Origin: an uncultured Bacteroidales bacterium
GTDB lineage: Bacteria > Bacteroidota > Bacteroidia > Bacteroidales > UBA932
DNA length: 63,837 nt
Assembly: GCA_900319375.1 (NCBI GenBank)
Contig: ONOI01000002.1
Coordinates: 1-63,837 of the forward strand
Direction of reading: 5' to 3'
This document shows positions 18,503 to 27,370 of the stretch, one piece after another. The notes beneath the pieces are model-generated. The model saw nothing but the letters and a program-made list of their open reading frames with translations, was not told the origin of the DNA and did not search any database. The number at the start of each line of letters is the position of its first letter. The first letter of the stretch is position 1. A program made the position numbers and the translations under genes.

Positions 18503-19474
18503 CTACCAACCTTGGGCCTTGAGAGGCAGTTCTACCCCTTCCGGGGTAACTAAGACCGCACCCACTTCCGGCTGGGCGAGATGGCCAATAATATCGAAGG
18601 TTTGGAAGTCCTTGCGGAACTGCTCAAACTGAGCGAGCGGCACTACAAACAGGAGGTGATAATCCTCTCCACCGTTCATGGCCGCCGAGACTGGATCCAG
18701 GTTCAGCTCTTTTCCGAGGTCGAAGCTACCGCCCTCGAAGGGGATCTTATCAGCATAGACCTTTACGCCGAAACCGCTGTCTCGCTGGAGGCGAAGCAGG
18801 GCATCCGCAAGGCCGTGTGTGACGAAATAACCGTACGAGGCAGCGAGGCTGACGGGCTCAAGCTCGGGCTTCAGATAGGCCGCGACCAGCATCTTATAAC
18901 GCTCCAGGGCCTCCCGATTATGGGTTCCTTTGTCGAAGTTGCTTTTCTCGCGCTGGAGGGCTTGCAGGCCGAGATAGGCCGCGCCCAGCGGGCCGGAGAC
19001 GCAGACAAGGTCCTTGCTCTGCGCCTTCGGACGGGCCGCAGAGACCGCGGCGCTGTGTCGGCCTGTAGCAGCCAGCGCGATCGTAAGACCGTTTTTCGAA
19101 GGCTGAAGCTCGAGGCTGAGGCTGCGGTAGCCATGGTCCTTTGCGGCGGAGACTATTCCTGTCCAGAGCTCCTTAATCTGGGGGAAATCCAGTTTAGCGG
19201 AGACTCCGAGCTGGATGCTCAGCGACTCAGGCTGTGCCATCACGGCATAGAGCTCGCCAGTGACTTTCAACACAGCCTTACGGCCGAGGTGAGGAAGAGG
19301 GAAATAAACCAGATCGAAGTCTACGCCCTCAGACATCAGGCCGGAAGCCGTTGTGATGCATTCCTGCTGGCCGGCAGTCAGCCACAGCGGCTCTCCGAAG
19401 GGCTCGAAACCGGTCCCTTCGAAAAGCAGGCGGATAGCTTCTACCCTGCCGAGTTCTGCAAAATTCTGAGCCAT
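18503..19474 (-). CDS. ThiL-like (AIR-synthase fold) protein lacking metal-binding aspartates
   Basis: 323 residues, collinear with thiamine-monophosphate kinase of Bacteroidales (N-terminal SEGVDFDLVYFPLPHLGRKA, SGPLGAAYLGLQALQREK near 155, NGGEDYHLLFVVPL near 270). Yet the positions that bind Mg-ATP in ThiL are changed: no GDDA block exists before residue 40, the TTD motif reads TTAS, the GGDT motif is replaced by LELQ, VSGDLG reads VSGPLG, and ISDGL reads VTHGL. Only the C-terminal GGEDY survives. I infer a protein that keeps the fold but probably not the kinase reaction. It overlaps the glyS stop (TAATG) and precedes dnaE by 3 bp. Confidence 0.75.
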   Translation of the reverse strand: MAQNFAELGRVEAIRLLFEGTGFEPFGEPLWLTAGQQECITTASGLMSEGVDFDLVYFPLPHLGRKAVLKVTGELYAVMAQPESLSIQLGVSAKLDFPQIKELWTGIVSAAKDHGYRSLSLELQPSKNGLTIALAATGRHSAAVSAARPKAQSKDLVCVSGPLGAAYLGLQALQREKSNFDKGTHNREALERYKMLVAAYLKPELEPVSLAASYGYFVTHGLADALLRLQRDSGFGVKVYADKIPFEGGSFDLGKELNLDPVSAAMNGGEDYHLLFVVPLAQFEQFRKDFQTFDIIGHLAQPEVGAVLVTPEGVELPLKAQGW

Positions 19475-21012
19475 TAGAGCTTGCGCAGGAGGTTATTGAG
19501 GTTGACCTTGCTGTCTATAAGAGAGCGGAGTTCTGCGATAGGGACACGCTGCTGCTCCATCGTATCGCGGTCGCGCACGGTGACGCAGTTGTCGTTAAGC
19601 GATTCGTGGTCTACCGTAATGCAGAACGGGGTTCCGATCGCATCCTGACGGCGATAGCGCTTGCCGATCGAGTCTTTCTCCTCGTACTGGCAGTTGAAAT
19701 CGAACTTCAGGTCGTCCATGATCTTCTGAGCGAGCTCGGGAAGGCCGTCTTTCTTTACGAGCGGAAGGACTGCAGCCTTTACAGGAGCAAGAGGAGCGGG
19801 GATGCTGAGAACAACGCGGGTCTCGCCATTTCCGAGGTCTTCCTCCTTGTAGGAGTGGCTCAGGACTGCGAGAACCATACGGTCTACACCGATCGAGGTC
19901 TCGACTACGTAGGGAGTGTAAGCCCTGTTCTCGTCCGGATCGAAGTATTCGATCTTCTTGCCGGAGAATTTCTGGTGGTTGCCGAGGTCGAAGTCTGTAC
20001 GGCTGTGAATTCCCTCAAGCTCCTTGAAGCCGAAGGGGAAGTTAAACTCGATGTCAGTAGCTGCATTGGCGTAGTGGGCAAGCTTTTCGTGGTCGTGGAA
20101 ACGATAGTTCTCGGCTCCCATTCCAAGGTTGACATGCCACTTCATACGCTGTTCCTTCCATTTTGCGAACCAGTCAAGCTCGGTTCCGGGCTTGATGAAG
20201 AACTGCATCTCCATCTGCTCGAACTCCCTCATACGGAAGATGAACTGACGGGCCACGATCTCGTTACGGAAGGCCTTGCCGATCTGGGCGATTCCGAAAG
20301 GAATCTTCATACGGCCGGTTTTCTGGACGTTGAGATAGTTGACGAAGATACCCTGGGCGGTCTCAGGACGCAGGTAGATAATATTGCTGGCGTCTGCAGT
20401 ACTGCCCATCGAGGTCTTGAACATAAGGTTGAACTGACGGACGTCTGTCCAGTTGCAGGTACCGCTGATAGGGCAAACGATGTTATTGTCAACTATGATG
20501 TTCCTGTACTCTTCGAGGTCGTTTGCATTCTCTGCCTTTACGTAGCGCTCGTGGACGGCATCGTACTTTGCTTTCTCACGAAGGACGTTGGGGTTTGTTG
20601 CCCTGAACTGGGCTTCGTCGAAGCTGTCTCCGAACTTCTTGCGGCCCTTCTCGACCTCCTTATTGATCTTCTCTTCGATCTTTGCGAGGAAGTCCTCGAT
20701 AAGGACGTCTGCGCGATAGCGCTTTTTACTGTCTTTATTGTCGATAAGAGGGTCGTTGAAGGCGCTTACGTGGCCCGAGGCTTCCCAGATTTTGGGGTGC
20801 ATGAAAATACAGGAGTCGATACCCACTATATTCTCGTTCAGGCGGGTCATGGCGTTCCACCAGTACTGTTTGATGTTGTTCTTAAGCTCCGATCCCATCT
20901 GGCCGTAATCGTAAACAGCTGCGAGACCGTCGTAGATCTCGCTGGAAGGGAAAATAAAACCGTACTCCTTGCAGTGTGCGACGAGCACTTTGAAAACTTC
21001 TTCTTGAGTCAT
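19474..21012 (-). CDS. glyS: Glycine--tRNA ligase, dimeric class II type
   Basis: 512 residues, the single-chain (alpha2) enzyme rather than the bacterial alpha2beta2 form. Class II motif 2 region FRNEIVARQFIFRMREFEQMEMQ is near 245; motif 3 GVDRMVLAVLSHSY is near 365; the anticodon-binding domain fills the last 100 residues (APVKAAVLPL). First gene of glyS-thiL-dnaE. It supplies Gly-tRNA in a window that also holds the glycine-cleavage genes, though in a separate operon. Confidence 0.96.
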   Translation of the reverse strand: MTQEEVFKVLVAHCKEYGFIFPSSEIYDGLAAVYDYGQMGSELKNNIKQYWWNAMTRLNENIVGIDSCIFMHPKIWEASGHVSAFNDPLIDNKDSKKRYRADVLIEDFLAKIEEKINKEVEKGRKKFGDSFDEAQFRATNPNVLREKAKYDAVHERYVKAENANDLEEYRNIIVDNNIVCPISGTCNWTDVRQFNLMFKTSMGSTADASNIIYLRPETAQGIFVNYLNVQKTGRMKIPFGIAQIGKAFRNEIVARQFIFRMREFEQMEMQFFIKPGTELDWFAKWKEQRMKWHVNLGMGAENYRFHDHEKLAHYANAATDIEFNFPFGFKELEGIHSRTDFDLGNHQKFSGKKIEYFDPDENRAYTPYVVETSIGVDRMVLAVLSHSYKEEDLGNGETRVVLSIPAPLAPVKAAVLPLVKKDGLPELAQKIMDDLKFDFNCQYEEKDSIGKRYRRQDAIGTPFCITVDHESLNDNCVTVRDRDTMEQQRVPIAELRSLIDSKVNLNNLLRKL

Positions 21013-21044
21013 ATTGTGTGTTTGATTTATTTCTTGAAGGGCTA

Positions 21045-21052
21045 CAAATTTA
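21045..21052 (-). promoter_or_regulatory. -7 box of the glyS operon
   Basis: TAAATTTG on the minus strand, 33 bp upstream of the glyS ATG and overlapping the folK stop region. A TTGG at about 20 bp further upstream is a weak -33. Confidence 0.55.
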
Positions 21053-21484
21053 GCAAATGCCTAGTATTTCCCCAAGGGGAACCATCACAAAATCTCTTTC
21101 TTTCATCAAGGGATGAGGGACCTTCAGTTCGGGCAGGTCTACCGTTTCGTCACCAACCAGCAAAACGTCGATATCGATTATTCTTGAATGATAGATTCTT
21201 CGTCCCTCCGGGTCCAATTCTATCCCCTTTTGGGGCCTCCCCATCTCAACCTCGACCTCCTTACATGCCCGAAGGATCTGAAGGGGCTCCAGGTCCAGGT
21301 CATACCGGACTGCGGCGTTTATAAAATCTGGGCCCACAAAACCGTCTGCCCGCGATTCAAACAGGCCGGACAACGCCATATGCGGCCCAAAACGAGAATC
21401 CAATCTTCTGACCGCCTCGAGTATGTTCTGCTTACGGTCGCCAAGATTGGATCCCAGAGCTAAATATACCGGCCTACGTTCCAC
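21050..21484 (-). CDS. folK: 6-hydroxymethyl-7,8-dihydropterin pyrophosphokinase
   Basis: Makes the diphosphorylated pterin used in folate synthesis. 144 residues. The N-terminal YLALGSNLGDR is at 7-17; the metal/substrate motif RIYHSRIIDIDVLLVG is near 95-110, followed by VPHPLMKERDFVMVPL. Both Asp of IDID are kept. Last gene of the ybeY-to-folK leftward run, 1 bp after the DUF59 gene. Confidence 0.93.
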   Translation of the reverse strand: MERRPVYLALGSNLGDRKQNILEAVRRLDSRFGPHMALSGLFESRADGFVGPDFINAAVRYDLDLEPLQILRACKEVEVEMGRPQKGIELDPEGRRIYHSRIIDIDVLLVGDETVDLPELKVPHPLMKERDFVMVPLGEILGIC

Positions 21485-21485
21485 C

Positions 21486-21848
21486 CTAGTCCTCCATTTC
21501 TACGTCCATGCCCAGTTCCAGGCGGGCTTCGTCCGACAGAAGGCTCTGGTCCCACGCCGGCTCAAATACCAGATTGATCGTACATGAGTTGATTCCAGGG
21601 GTCTGTTCTACGGAATGCTTGACCTCCGCCATCACCTCGTCTGCCATAGGGCAGTTGGGCGCAGTGAAGGTCATCGTTATAGAGACGTCGTGGTTCTGGT
21701 CTATATGGAGTTCATAGATAAGTCCCAGGTCGTAGATATTTACAGGAATCTCCGGGTCGTAGACCTGCTTGAGGGCAAGAACTACTGCGTCGTAGAGCGG
21801 AGTCAATTCCTTTACCGCCTCCGGGGTAAGAACTTTACTGTCCTGCAT
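21486..21848 (-). CDS. DUF59/MIP18-family Fe-S assembly protein (SufT-like)
   Basis: 120 residues. The family signature DPEIPVNIYDLGLIY is near 32-46 and TFTAPNCPMAD near 66-76, whose Cys is the conserved one. Such proteins help mature Fe-S proteins. Its 14-bp overlap with sufE and closeness to sufS support that role; sufBCD are not in this window. Confidence 0.88.
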   Translation of the reverse strand: MQDSKVLTPEAVKELTPLYDAVVLALKQVYDPEIPVNIYDLGLIYELHIDQNHDVSITMTFTAPNCPMADEVMAEVKHSVEQTPGINSCTINLVFEPAWDQSLLSDEARLELGMDVEMED

Positions 21849-22251
21849 ATTCGCTTGCTGTCTTCTTAATTGTAGCTATCATCGATGAAAGGCCATTTGC
21901 CCTGGTAGGAGAAAGGTTTTCGCTGAGACCTATCTCACTAACGAAGGCGAAATCATCCTCCGCAATTTCCTTTGCCGTACGGCCCGAATAAACGCTGATC
22001 AGAAGGGATATGATGCCCTTGGTTATAATCGCGTCGCTGTCTGCGGTAAACCAGAGTTTTCCGTCTCTCGGCTCGCAATCCAACCAAACCCTTGACTGGC
22101 AGCCGCTTATCAATCTGTCCTCAGTCTTTTTCTCCTCCGGAAATGCCTCCAGATTCTTCCCAAGGCCGATTATATACTCGTATTTATCCAGCCATTCGTC
22201 GAACATCGCGAAATCATCGACCACAGCTTGTTTTGCTTCTTGTAATGTCAT
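21835..22251 (-). CDS. sufE: SufE-like sulfur acceptor
   Basis: 138 residues from the ATG at 22251 (MTLQEAKQAVVDDF). A GTG at 22272 is possible but lies inside the repeat at 22269-22392 and adds non-family residues. The sulfur-accepting Cys is in LISGCQSRVWL near residue 46. It takes persulfide sulfur from SufS, encoded just upstream. The conserved-core repeat separates the two genes, so the repeat is inside the operon. Confidence 0.92.
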   Translation of the reverse strand: MTLQEAKQAVVDDFAMFDEWLDKYEYIIGLGKNLEAFPEEKKTEDRLISGCQSRVWLDCEPRDGKLWFTADSDAIITKGIISLLISVYSGRTAKEIAEDDFAFVSEIGLSENLSPTRANGLSSMIATIKKTASEYAGQ

Positions 22252-22268
22252 TTTTACTATTTGATTAA

Positions 22269-22392
22269 ACACAGGGACTATGCCCTCAAGGGACCCTGGC
22301 CACCCGCGGCCGATAGCGGGGGGACCACTAGCGCGAAGCGCGTTTGGTGGGATGAGCGAAGCGAAGGTCGCTTGGGGGCATAGTCCCTGTGT
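22269..22392 (+). repeat. Conserved-core hairpin-armed repeat, copy A
   Basis: 124 bp between sufS and sufE. The arms 22269-22290 and 22370-22392 form a 22-bp stem (outer 17 bp perfect, one T-G pair further in). The 79-bp core at 22291-22369 matches copy B (58394-58472, opposite strand) at 78 of 79 bases. Inside the core GGACC closes with GGTC, CCCGC pairs with GCGGG, and CCAC...GTGG encloses a GCGC-GAA-GCGC hairpin. The arms share little sequence with those of copy B. The core reads on the plus strand, opposite to the flanking genes. The element begins 6 bp past the sufS stop. Confidence 0.9.
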
Positions 22393-22398
22393 TCTCCA

Positions 22399-23622
22399 TT
22401 ATTGCAATAATTCAATAGCTTTATTCAGTGATTTTATAAAAGTCTTTGCCTCTTCAAGCGTATTATACGGCGCGAAAGAGGCCCTGAGCATTCCGGTTAC
22501 GCCGAAGCGCTTCATGAGGGGCTGCGCACACATGTGGCCGGAGCGCACCGCTATTCCCATTTTATCCAGAACGAGAGCAAGATCCTCGTGATGGACGCCA
22601 TTTACGCTGAATGAAAAGAGCGGCACTTTTTCCTCAAGATTTTCCGTTGTTCCACGTAGAACAATTCGCTCATCAGAGGACAAGGCGTCGTATACGTATT
22701 TCTTTATCTCAGCTATTTCCAGGGCCGTTTCAGAGGCCCAAATGTCTTCCAGTAAATTGATTGCCGGGACGAAAGTAGGGACAGAATTAATGTTGGGTGT
22801 TCCTGCCTCAAACTTGTATGGAACATCGGCGTAGGTCGATCCTTCCCAGCTTACATCGCCTATCATTTCCCCACCTCCCATATACGGAGGCATCTGCTCG
22901 AGGATAGACTTCTTGGCGTACAGGACTCCGATTCCGGTTGCCGCATACATCTTATGCCCGGAGAAAGCATAGAAGTCGCAGTCCAGATCCTTAACGGAAA
23001 TCTTCCGGTGGACTACTCCCTGGGCGCCGTCAACGAGGACTGGAACGCCTTGTGAATGGGCTATGGAGATTATCTCCGAAAGGGGGTTGACAAGCCCCAG
23101 TACATTTGAAACCTGAGCTGCGCAGACGAGCTTTGTTTTCGCGTTGATAAGCCCTTTCAGGGTATCTACGCGCAGTTTTCCGGAATCTTCTACCGGGAGA
23201 ACTACTATTTTGAAACCCTTGCGCTCGGATAGGAGCTGCCAGGGAATGATGTCTGAATGATGCTCGGACTCAGCTATGATTATTTCGTCACCGGGGCCTA
23301 TGAATTTACCGCCGAACGATGAAGCGACAAGGTTTATGGAGGCGGTTGTTCCTGAAGTAAAGACTATCTCCTCGGAAGAAGTCGCGCCGATAAACTGCGC
23401 TACGCGCTCGCGTGCGCTCTCGTACGCGCGCGTAGCCTCTGCCGCGAGCGCATACACGCTTCTGTGGGTATTTCCGTTGTGGTGGGCGGCGGAGTCTGCC
23501 TGAGCATCTATGACCCCAAGACAACGCTGCGAGGTTGCTGCATTATCCAGATAAATAAGAGGCTTTCCATAAACCTCCCTATCAAGCCCGGGGAATTGTT
23601 TTCTTAACTCTTTTACCGTCAT
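22399..23622 (-). CDS. sufS: Cysteine desulfurase, SufS type
   Basis: PLP enzyme taking sulfur from cysteine for Fe-S clusters. 407 residues, group II. The PLP lysine is in AFSGHKMYAATGIGVLY (about 226); the catalytic Cys is in VRSGHMCAQPLM near 365. It overlaps ruvA by 4 bp and precedes sufE across repeat copy A. The SufS-SufE pair is the usual two-component sulfur donor. Confidence 0.95.
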   Translation of the reverse strand: MTVKELRKQFPGLDREVYGKPLIYLDNAATSQRCLGVIDAQADSAAHHNGNTHRSVYALAAEATRAYESARERVAQFIGATSSEEIVFTSGTTASINLVASSFGGKFIGPGDEIIIAESEHHSDIIPWQLLSERKGFKIVVLPVEDSGKLRVDTLKGLINAKTKLVCAAQVSNVLGLVNPLSEIISIAHSQGVPVLVDGAQGVVHRKISVKDLDCDFYAFSGHKMYAATGIGVLYAKKSILEQMPPYMGGGEMIGDVSWEGSTYADVPYKFEAGTPNINSVPTFVPAINLLEDIWASETALEIAEIKKYVYDALSSDERIVLRGTTENLEEKVPLFSFSVNGVHHEDLALVLDKMGIAVRSGHMCAQPLMKRFGVTGMLRASFAPYNTLEEAKTFIKSLNKAIELLQ

Positions 23623-24212
23623 AGCATTTGAAGGGCAGCCTTGATAATCTCTTCCACTTTAGCGGTAGGATGCTGCTTAAGGATAGCCTGAACTGCCTTT
23701 GCGACATTGGGTTTAGTGAAGCCCAGCATAACGAGAGCGGTAGTAGCCTCATCCGCCGCGGCGTTGGACTCTGCGATAAACAGAGCATCCGAAGCGGTTC
23801 CCTCTCCCTTGACTATCTTATCCTTAAGCTCAAGGATCATCCTCTGAGCCGTCTTAAGGCCGATACCCTTGACGCTCTTTATGGTATTTACATTCTCGGA
23901 AAGAATGGCTGTTCGGAGCTCGTCTGCGCTCAGCGAAGACAGAATAATTCTGGCGGTATTCACTCCCACTCCAGAAACACTGATAAGGGTTTCGAAAAGC
24001 GCTCTTTCGTCTTTAGAGGAAAAGCCGTAGAACAATTCGGTATCGGAATTGGTCTGGAGATGATGATATACATAAACCTTGGCAGCCTCCTTCCCTTCCA
24101 GCGCGGCATAAGTCTGAACGGAAATCTCCATGGAATACCCTATGCCCTGGTTGTCTATCACCACTCTGGTAGGTGTCAGCTCGGCTACTTTTCCTGAAAT
24201 ATAATCTATCAT
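23619..24212 (-). CDS. ruvA: Holliday junction DNA helicase subunit RuvA
   Basis: 197 residues, normal. N-terminal OB domain (MIDYISGKVAELTPTRVVIDNQGIGY), two HhH motifs near 70-130 (LISVSGVGVNTARIIL, IKSVKGIGLKTAQRMILELKDK), and a flexible link to the C-terminal RuvB-contact domain. ruvB lies in another operon of this window (31314-32339). Overlaps sufS by 4 bp. Confidence 0.96.
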   Translation of the reverse strand: MIDYISGKVAELTPTRVVIDNQGIGYSMEISVQTYAALEGKEAAKVYVYHHLQTNSDTELFYGFSSKDERALFETLISVSGVGVNTARIILSSLSADELRTAILSENVNTIKSVKGIGLKTAQRMILELKDKIVKGEGTASDALFIAESNAAADEATTALVMLGFTKPNVAKAVQAILKQHPTAKVEEIIKAALQML

Positions 24213-24224
24213 AACGACTCTTTA

Positions 24225-26087
24225 TTATCTTCCGAAATATACTAAAAGTACGGAAATATCCGAAGGGGAAACGCCCGAAATACGAGAAGCCCGAGCTATC
24301 GTATCCGGTTTATAACGCTCCAGTTTTTGACGACACTCGATACTGAGGCCCGAAACCTTTGAGAAATCAAATCCTTCAGGGATACGAAGGTTCTCAAGGT
24401 GATTGATTTTCTCCGCGTTGCTTCGTTCGCGGTCTATGTAACCCTTGTACCTGATCGAGATTTCTACAGACTCTATAACCTCGGCCGGATACTGTGTTCC
24501 ACGTGGAACAAAACTGAGCAACTCGGCCAGGTTCACCTCAGGACGGGCGGCTATATCTGCTATTTTCCTGGACTCCGTCAAAGGAGCTGAGCCCTTGGAT
24601 TCCAAATAAGAGTTGACCTGGTCTGCTCTGAGATTATGGGTATAGCAGAACTCTTCCAACTGCCGGACCGCCTTATATTTCTCCTCACAAGCATCAAAGC
24701 GCTCGCGCGAAGCCAGGCCAATCTGATAACTGAGCGGAGTAAGTCTCTGGTCAGCATTATCCTGCCTGAGAAGGATACGGTATTCAGCACGGGAGGTGAA
24801 CATGCGGTAAGGCTCGTCTACTCCCTTGGTGATCAGGTCATCTATCAAGACCCCGATATAGGCGTCGTCTCTTCGGAGAATAAAAGGATCTTTCCCAGAA
24901 ACCTTGAGATGGGCGTTAATTCCGGCCATCAACCCCTGGGCGGCAGCCTCCTCGTATCCGGTAGTTCCGTTGACCTGGCCGGCGAAGAAAAGACCGTCGA
25001 AATCCTTGAGTTCGAGGGTAGCTTTCAACTGGGTAGGATCGAAGTAATCGTACTCGACCGCATAGGCCGGCCTGTAGATTCTGGCATTCTCCATGCCCTC
25101 GATACGGTGAAGCGCCTTAAGCTGGACTTCCATAGGAAGCGAGGAGGAGAATCCCTGGAGATAATACTCGTTCGTGTTCTCCCCTTCCGGTTCGAGGAAA
25201 AGCTGATGATTGTCCTTGTCCGGGAAAACGCGGAGCTTATCCTCGATACTCGGGCAGTAACGCGGACCGCGTCCGGAGATGATACCCGTAAAAAGGGGCG
25301 AGTCTTTGAAACCCTCCCTTAGGGCGTCATGGACACTTTCATTGGTATGGAGGATATAGCAGGGCTTTTGCTTGCCTTCTTTCTGAACCTTGGACTCGAC
25401 CGGCAGGAAAGAGAAACGCTCGGGAGATTCGTCTCCAAACTGAAGAGTAAGGACCGAGGTATTGACCGAATTAATGTCGATTCTCGGAGGAGTACCAGTC
25501 TTCATCCTGTCTGTCCGAACCCCAAGACTCTTGAGCTGTTCGGTAAGACCATACGAAGCTTCTTCACCGATTCGGCCTCCTATCAACTGATTCCTTCCGA
25601 CGAAAAGCTTACCTCCAAGGAAGGTCCCGGCTGTAAGAATAACCGCCTGAGAGTAAAAAATCTCTCCAGATTTAGTCTTGACTCCCTGGATTTTTGAACC
25701 CTGGAAGATAAAACCTACCGCCGTATCTTCGTAAATACTTAATAATGAATAACTTAGAAGTTTAGCGCGCCAATTTTCAGAGAAGGCTATTTTATCACAC
25801 TGCGCCCTGGGGCTCCACATCGCCGGGCCCTTCGAGCGGTTAAGCATCCTGAACTGAAGAGTTGACTCGTCTGTAACTATTCCGGACCAGCCGCCAAGCG
25901 CGTCGATTTCCCTGACGATCTGGCCTTTCGCAATTCCGCCGACTGCCGGGTTGCAGGACATCTTTGCAAAGGCTAGGGTATCCATCGAAATGAGAAGCAC
26001 GGAAGACCCGAGCCCCGAAGCCGCCATCGCAGCTTCGCAGCCGGCATGTCCCCCGCCTACGACAATTATGTCATACTCCCTTCTCAT
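24225..26087 (-). CDS. mnmG: tRNA uridine-5-carboxymethylaminomethyl modification enzyme MnmG
   Basis: FAD protein that, with MnmE, modifies U34 of certain tRNAs. 620 residues. The FAD motif [12 protein letters not shown] starts near 9; [20 protein letters not shown] near 47-66 and GTFLGG near 150 are family blocks. The C-terminal helical domain ends with [18 protein letters not shown]. Overlaps ybeY by 4 bp and leaves 12 bp before ruvA. Confidence 0.97.
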   Translation of the reverse strand: MRREYDIIVVGGGHAGCEAAMAASGLGSSVLLISMDTLAFAKMSCNPAVGGIAKGQIVREIDALGGWSGIVTDESTLQFRMLNRSKGPAMWSPRAQCDKIAFSENWRAKLLSYSLLSIYEDTAVGFIFQGSKIQGVKTKSGEIFYSQAVILTAGTFLGGKLFVGRNQLIGGRIGEEASYGLTEQLKSLGVRTDRMKTGTPPRIDINSVNTSVLTLQFGDESPERFSFLPVESKVQKEGKQKPCYILHTNESVHDALREGFKDSPLFTGIISGRGPRYCPSIEDKLRVFPDKDNHQLFLEPEGENTNEYYLQGFSSSLPMEVQLKALHRIEGMENARIYRPAYAVEYDYFDPTQLKATLELKDFDGLFFAGQVNGTTGYEEAAAQGLMAGINAHLKVSGKDPFILRRDDAYIGVLIDDLITKGVDEPYRMFTSRAEYRILLRQDNADQRLTPLSYQIGLASRERFDACEEKYKAVRQLEEFCYTHNLRADQVNSYLESKGSAPLTESRKIADIAARPEVNLAELLSFVPRGTQYPAEVIESVEISIRYKGYIDRERSNAEKINHLENLRIPEGFDFSKVSGLSIECRQKLERYKPDTIARASRISGVSPSDISVLLVYFGR

Positions 26088-26506
26088 CCAAGTTGCTTTC
26101 TCAGGTCGAGATAGTAGTTTTCTTTGGAGCGCATGGTCTTAATATCCTCCTCCGTATGATCGTCATAACCGATGAGATGGAGGACGCCGTGGACCATTAC
26201 CCTGTTCAATTCTTCCGGGAACTCTGTTCCGTAGAAGAGGGAATTCTCCCGCACGCTGTCTATACTGATGAACAGGTCTCCGCTCAGAATATCCTTTTCG
26301 CAGTAGTCGAAGGTAATGATGTCTGTGAAGTAGTCGTGTTGCAGATACTTCATATTCACGTCGAGTATATAGTTATCAGAACAGAAAATTATGTTAATAT
26401 CCCCTATCTTTCTTAACTCACTCGCCGCGACCATCTTCAACCACTTATTGTTAAGCGCTTTATCCTTGAGTTTAAATGAAATATCCTCGCAATAATACCT
26501 GATCAT
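26084..26506 (-). CDS. ybeY: Endoribonuclease YbeY
   Basis: 140 residues. The metal-binding motif [12 protein letters not shown] (HGxLHLxGYDH type) lies near 109-120 and would bind zinc. Involved in rRNA processing and ribosome quality control. First gene of the leftward ybeY-mnmG-ruvA-sufS-sufE-DUF59-folK run; its promoter is divergent from that of the TonB-protein gene. Confidence 0.94.
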   Translation of the reverse strand: MIRYYCEDISFKLKDKALNNKWLKMVAASELRKIGDINIIFCSDNYILDVNMKYLQHDYFTDIITFDYCEKDILSGDLFISIDSVRENSLFYGTEFPEELNRVMVHGVLHLIGYDDHTEEDIKTMRSKENYYLDLRKQLG

Positions 26507-26531
26507 AGTTTTTCAGCTGAAAAAAGACGCA

Positions 26532-26539
26532 CAAATCTA
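26532..26539 (-). promoter_or_regulatory. -7 box of the ybeY operon
   Basis: TAGATTTG on the minus strand, 25 bp before the ybeY ATG; fits TAnnTTTG. No clear -33 TTTG. Confidence 0.5.
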
Positions 26540-26558
26540 CAACTATTAAATCTAAAAA

Positions 26559-26589
26559 TTGGATTAAAACAGAATAATTTTTACCTTTG
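26559..26589 (+). promoter_or_regulatory. Promoter of the TonB-protein gene
   Basis: TACCTTTG at 26582-26589 (TAnnTTTG) with TTGG at 26559-26562 as a near match to -33 TTTG, spacing 19 bp; 30 bp before the ATG. Confidence 0.6.
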
Positions 26590-26619
26590 AAGGAAATACG
26601 TAAAAAAGTAAACTGAGAT

Positions 26620-27309
26620 ATGGAAGTTAAGAAAACACCAAAAGCAAGCCTTGAGAACAAGCGGCTTCTTTTCGTGGAGTTGGGTTTGGTCGTTACCCTT
26701 GGAATAGTGTACGGAGCATTCTCGTTCGGTACCGCAGACAAGCAGACCTCCCTTCTCGACGCGGGCCCTCAGCAGGTTATCGAGGAAGAGATTATCCCTA
26801 TTACCCAGGAAACTCCTCCCCCGCCGCCCGAGACCCCGAAAGTCCCTGTCCTTTCAGACCAGATCGATATTATCGATGACGATATCCAGGTAGACGACAA
26901 TATCCTCAACCTCGAGGATGACGACGACCTCGGAGTAGAAATCATGGAATATGTCGAGGGACCGGAAGAAGAGGAAATCGAAGAAGAAGCTATTCCGTTC
27001 CAGCTCGTAGAGACTAAACCGTCTTTCCGCGGAGGCGATGCTAACCAGTTCAGCAAGTGGGTCAACGAAAGACTTGTTTACCCTGAAATTGCTAAGGAAA
27101 ACGGTGTTCAGGGAAAGGTTATGCTTCAGTTCACTGTAGAATCAGACGGTAGGGTGACCAACGTCCGCGTTCTCCGTGGAGTAGATCCTTCGATCGACAA
27201 GGAAGCTGTCCGAGTTGTTTCCAGCTCTCCGAAATGGAGCCCTGGAAAGCAGAGGGACCGCGCAGTCCGAGTGACTTACACCTTCCCTGTTATCTTCCAG
27301 CTCAGATAA
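26620..27309 (+). CDS. tonB: TonB-family energy transducer
   Basis: 229 residues: short cytoplasmic N-terminus, one membrane helix at about 17-36, a proline-rich stretch (ETPPPPPETPKVP) and an acidic spacer across the periplasm, then the TonB C-terminal domain at about 140-229 (FSKWVNERLVYPEIAKENGVQGKV, then VTYTFPVIFQL). It passes proton-motive energy from ExbBD to TonB-dependent receptors, perhaps including the one at 3726-5897. exbBD are not in this window. A terminator follows. Confidence 0.92.
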   Translation: MEVKKTPKASLENKRLLFVELGLVVTLGIVYGAFSFGTADKQTSLLDAGPQQVIEEEIIPITQETPPPPPETPKVPVLSDQIDIIDDDIQVDDNILNLEDDDDLGVEIMEYVEGPEEEEIEEEAIPFQLVETKPSFRGGDANQFSKWVNERLVYPEIAKENGVQGKVMLQFTVESDGRVTNVRVLRGVDPSIDKEAVRVVSSSPKWSPGKQRDRAVRVTYTFPVIFQLR

Positions 27310-27332
27310 CAAGCGATTTAGTTAAAACAAGA

Positions 27333-27359
27333 GGCTGTCCGCAGAGGACGGCCTTTTTT
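27333..27359 (+). terminator. Terminator after the TonB-protein gene
   Basis: 8-bp stem GGCTGTCC/GGACGGCC (one T-G), 5-nt loop, then six T. hflX starts 11 bp further on. Confidence 0.85.
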
Positions 27360-27370
27360 CAATCCGAATA

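Noticed and set aside
15908-18553. 881-codon frame on the plus strand opposite dnaE
   Set aside because: It is antisense to a clear dnaE, has no recognisable domain, and arises from dnaE codon bias. Similar long antisense frames oppose glyS (19606-21324), sdhA (29401-31272), mutS (59058-60671) and the TonB receptor (3789-5303).
22261-22400. Repeat copy A as a simple Rho-independent terminator
   Set aside because: No T run follows the arms in the direction of the genes, the 79-bp core is far too long and too well conserved, and copy B lies in the other orientation.
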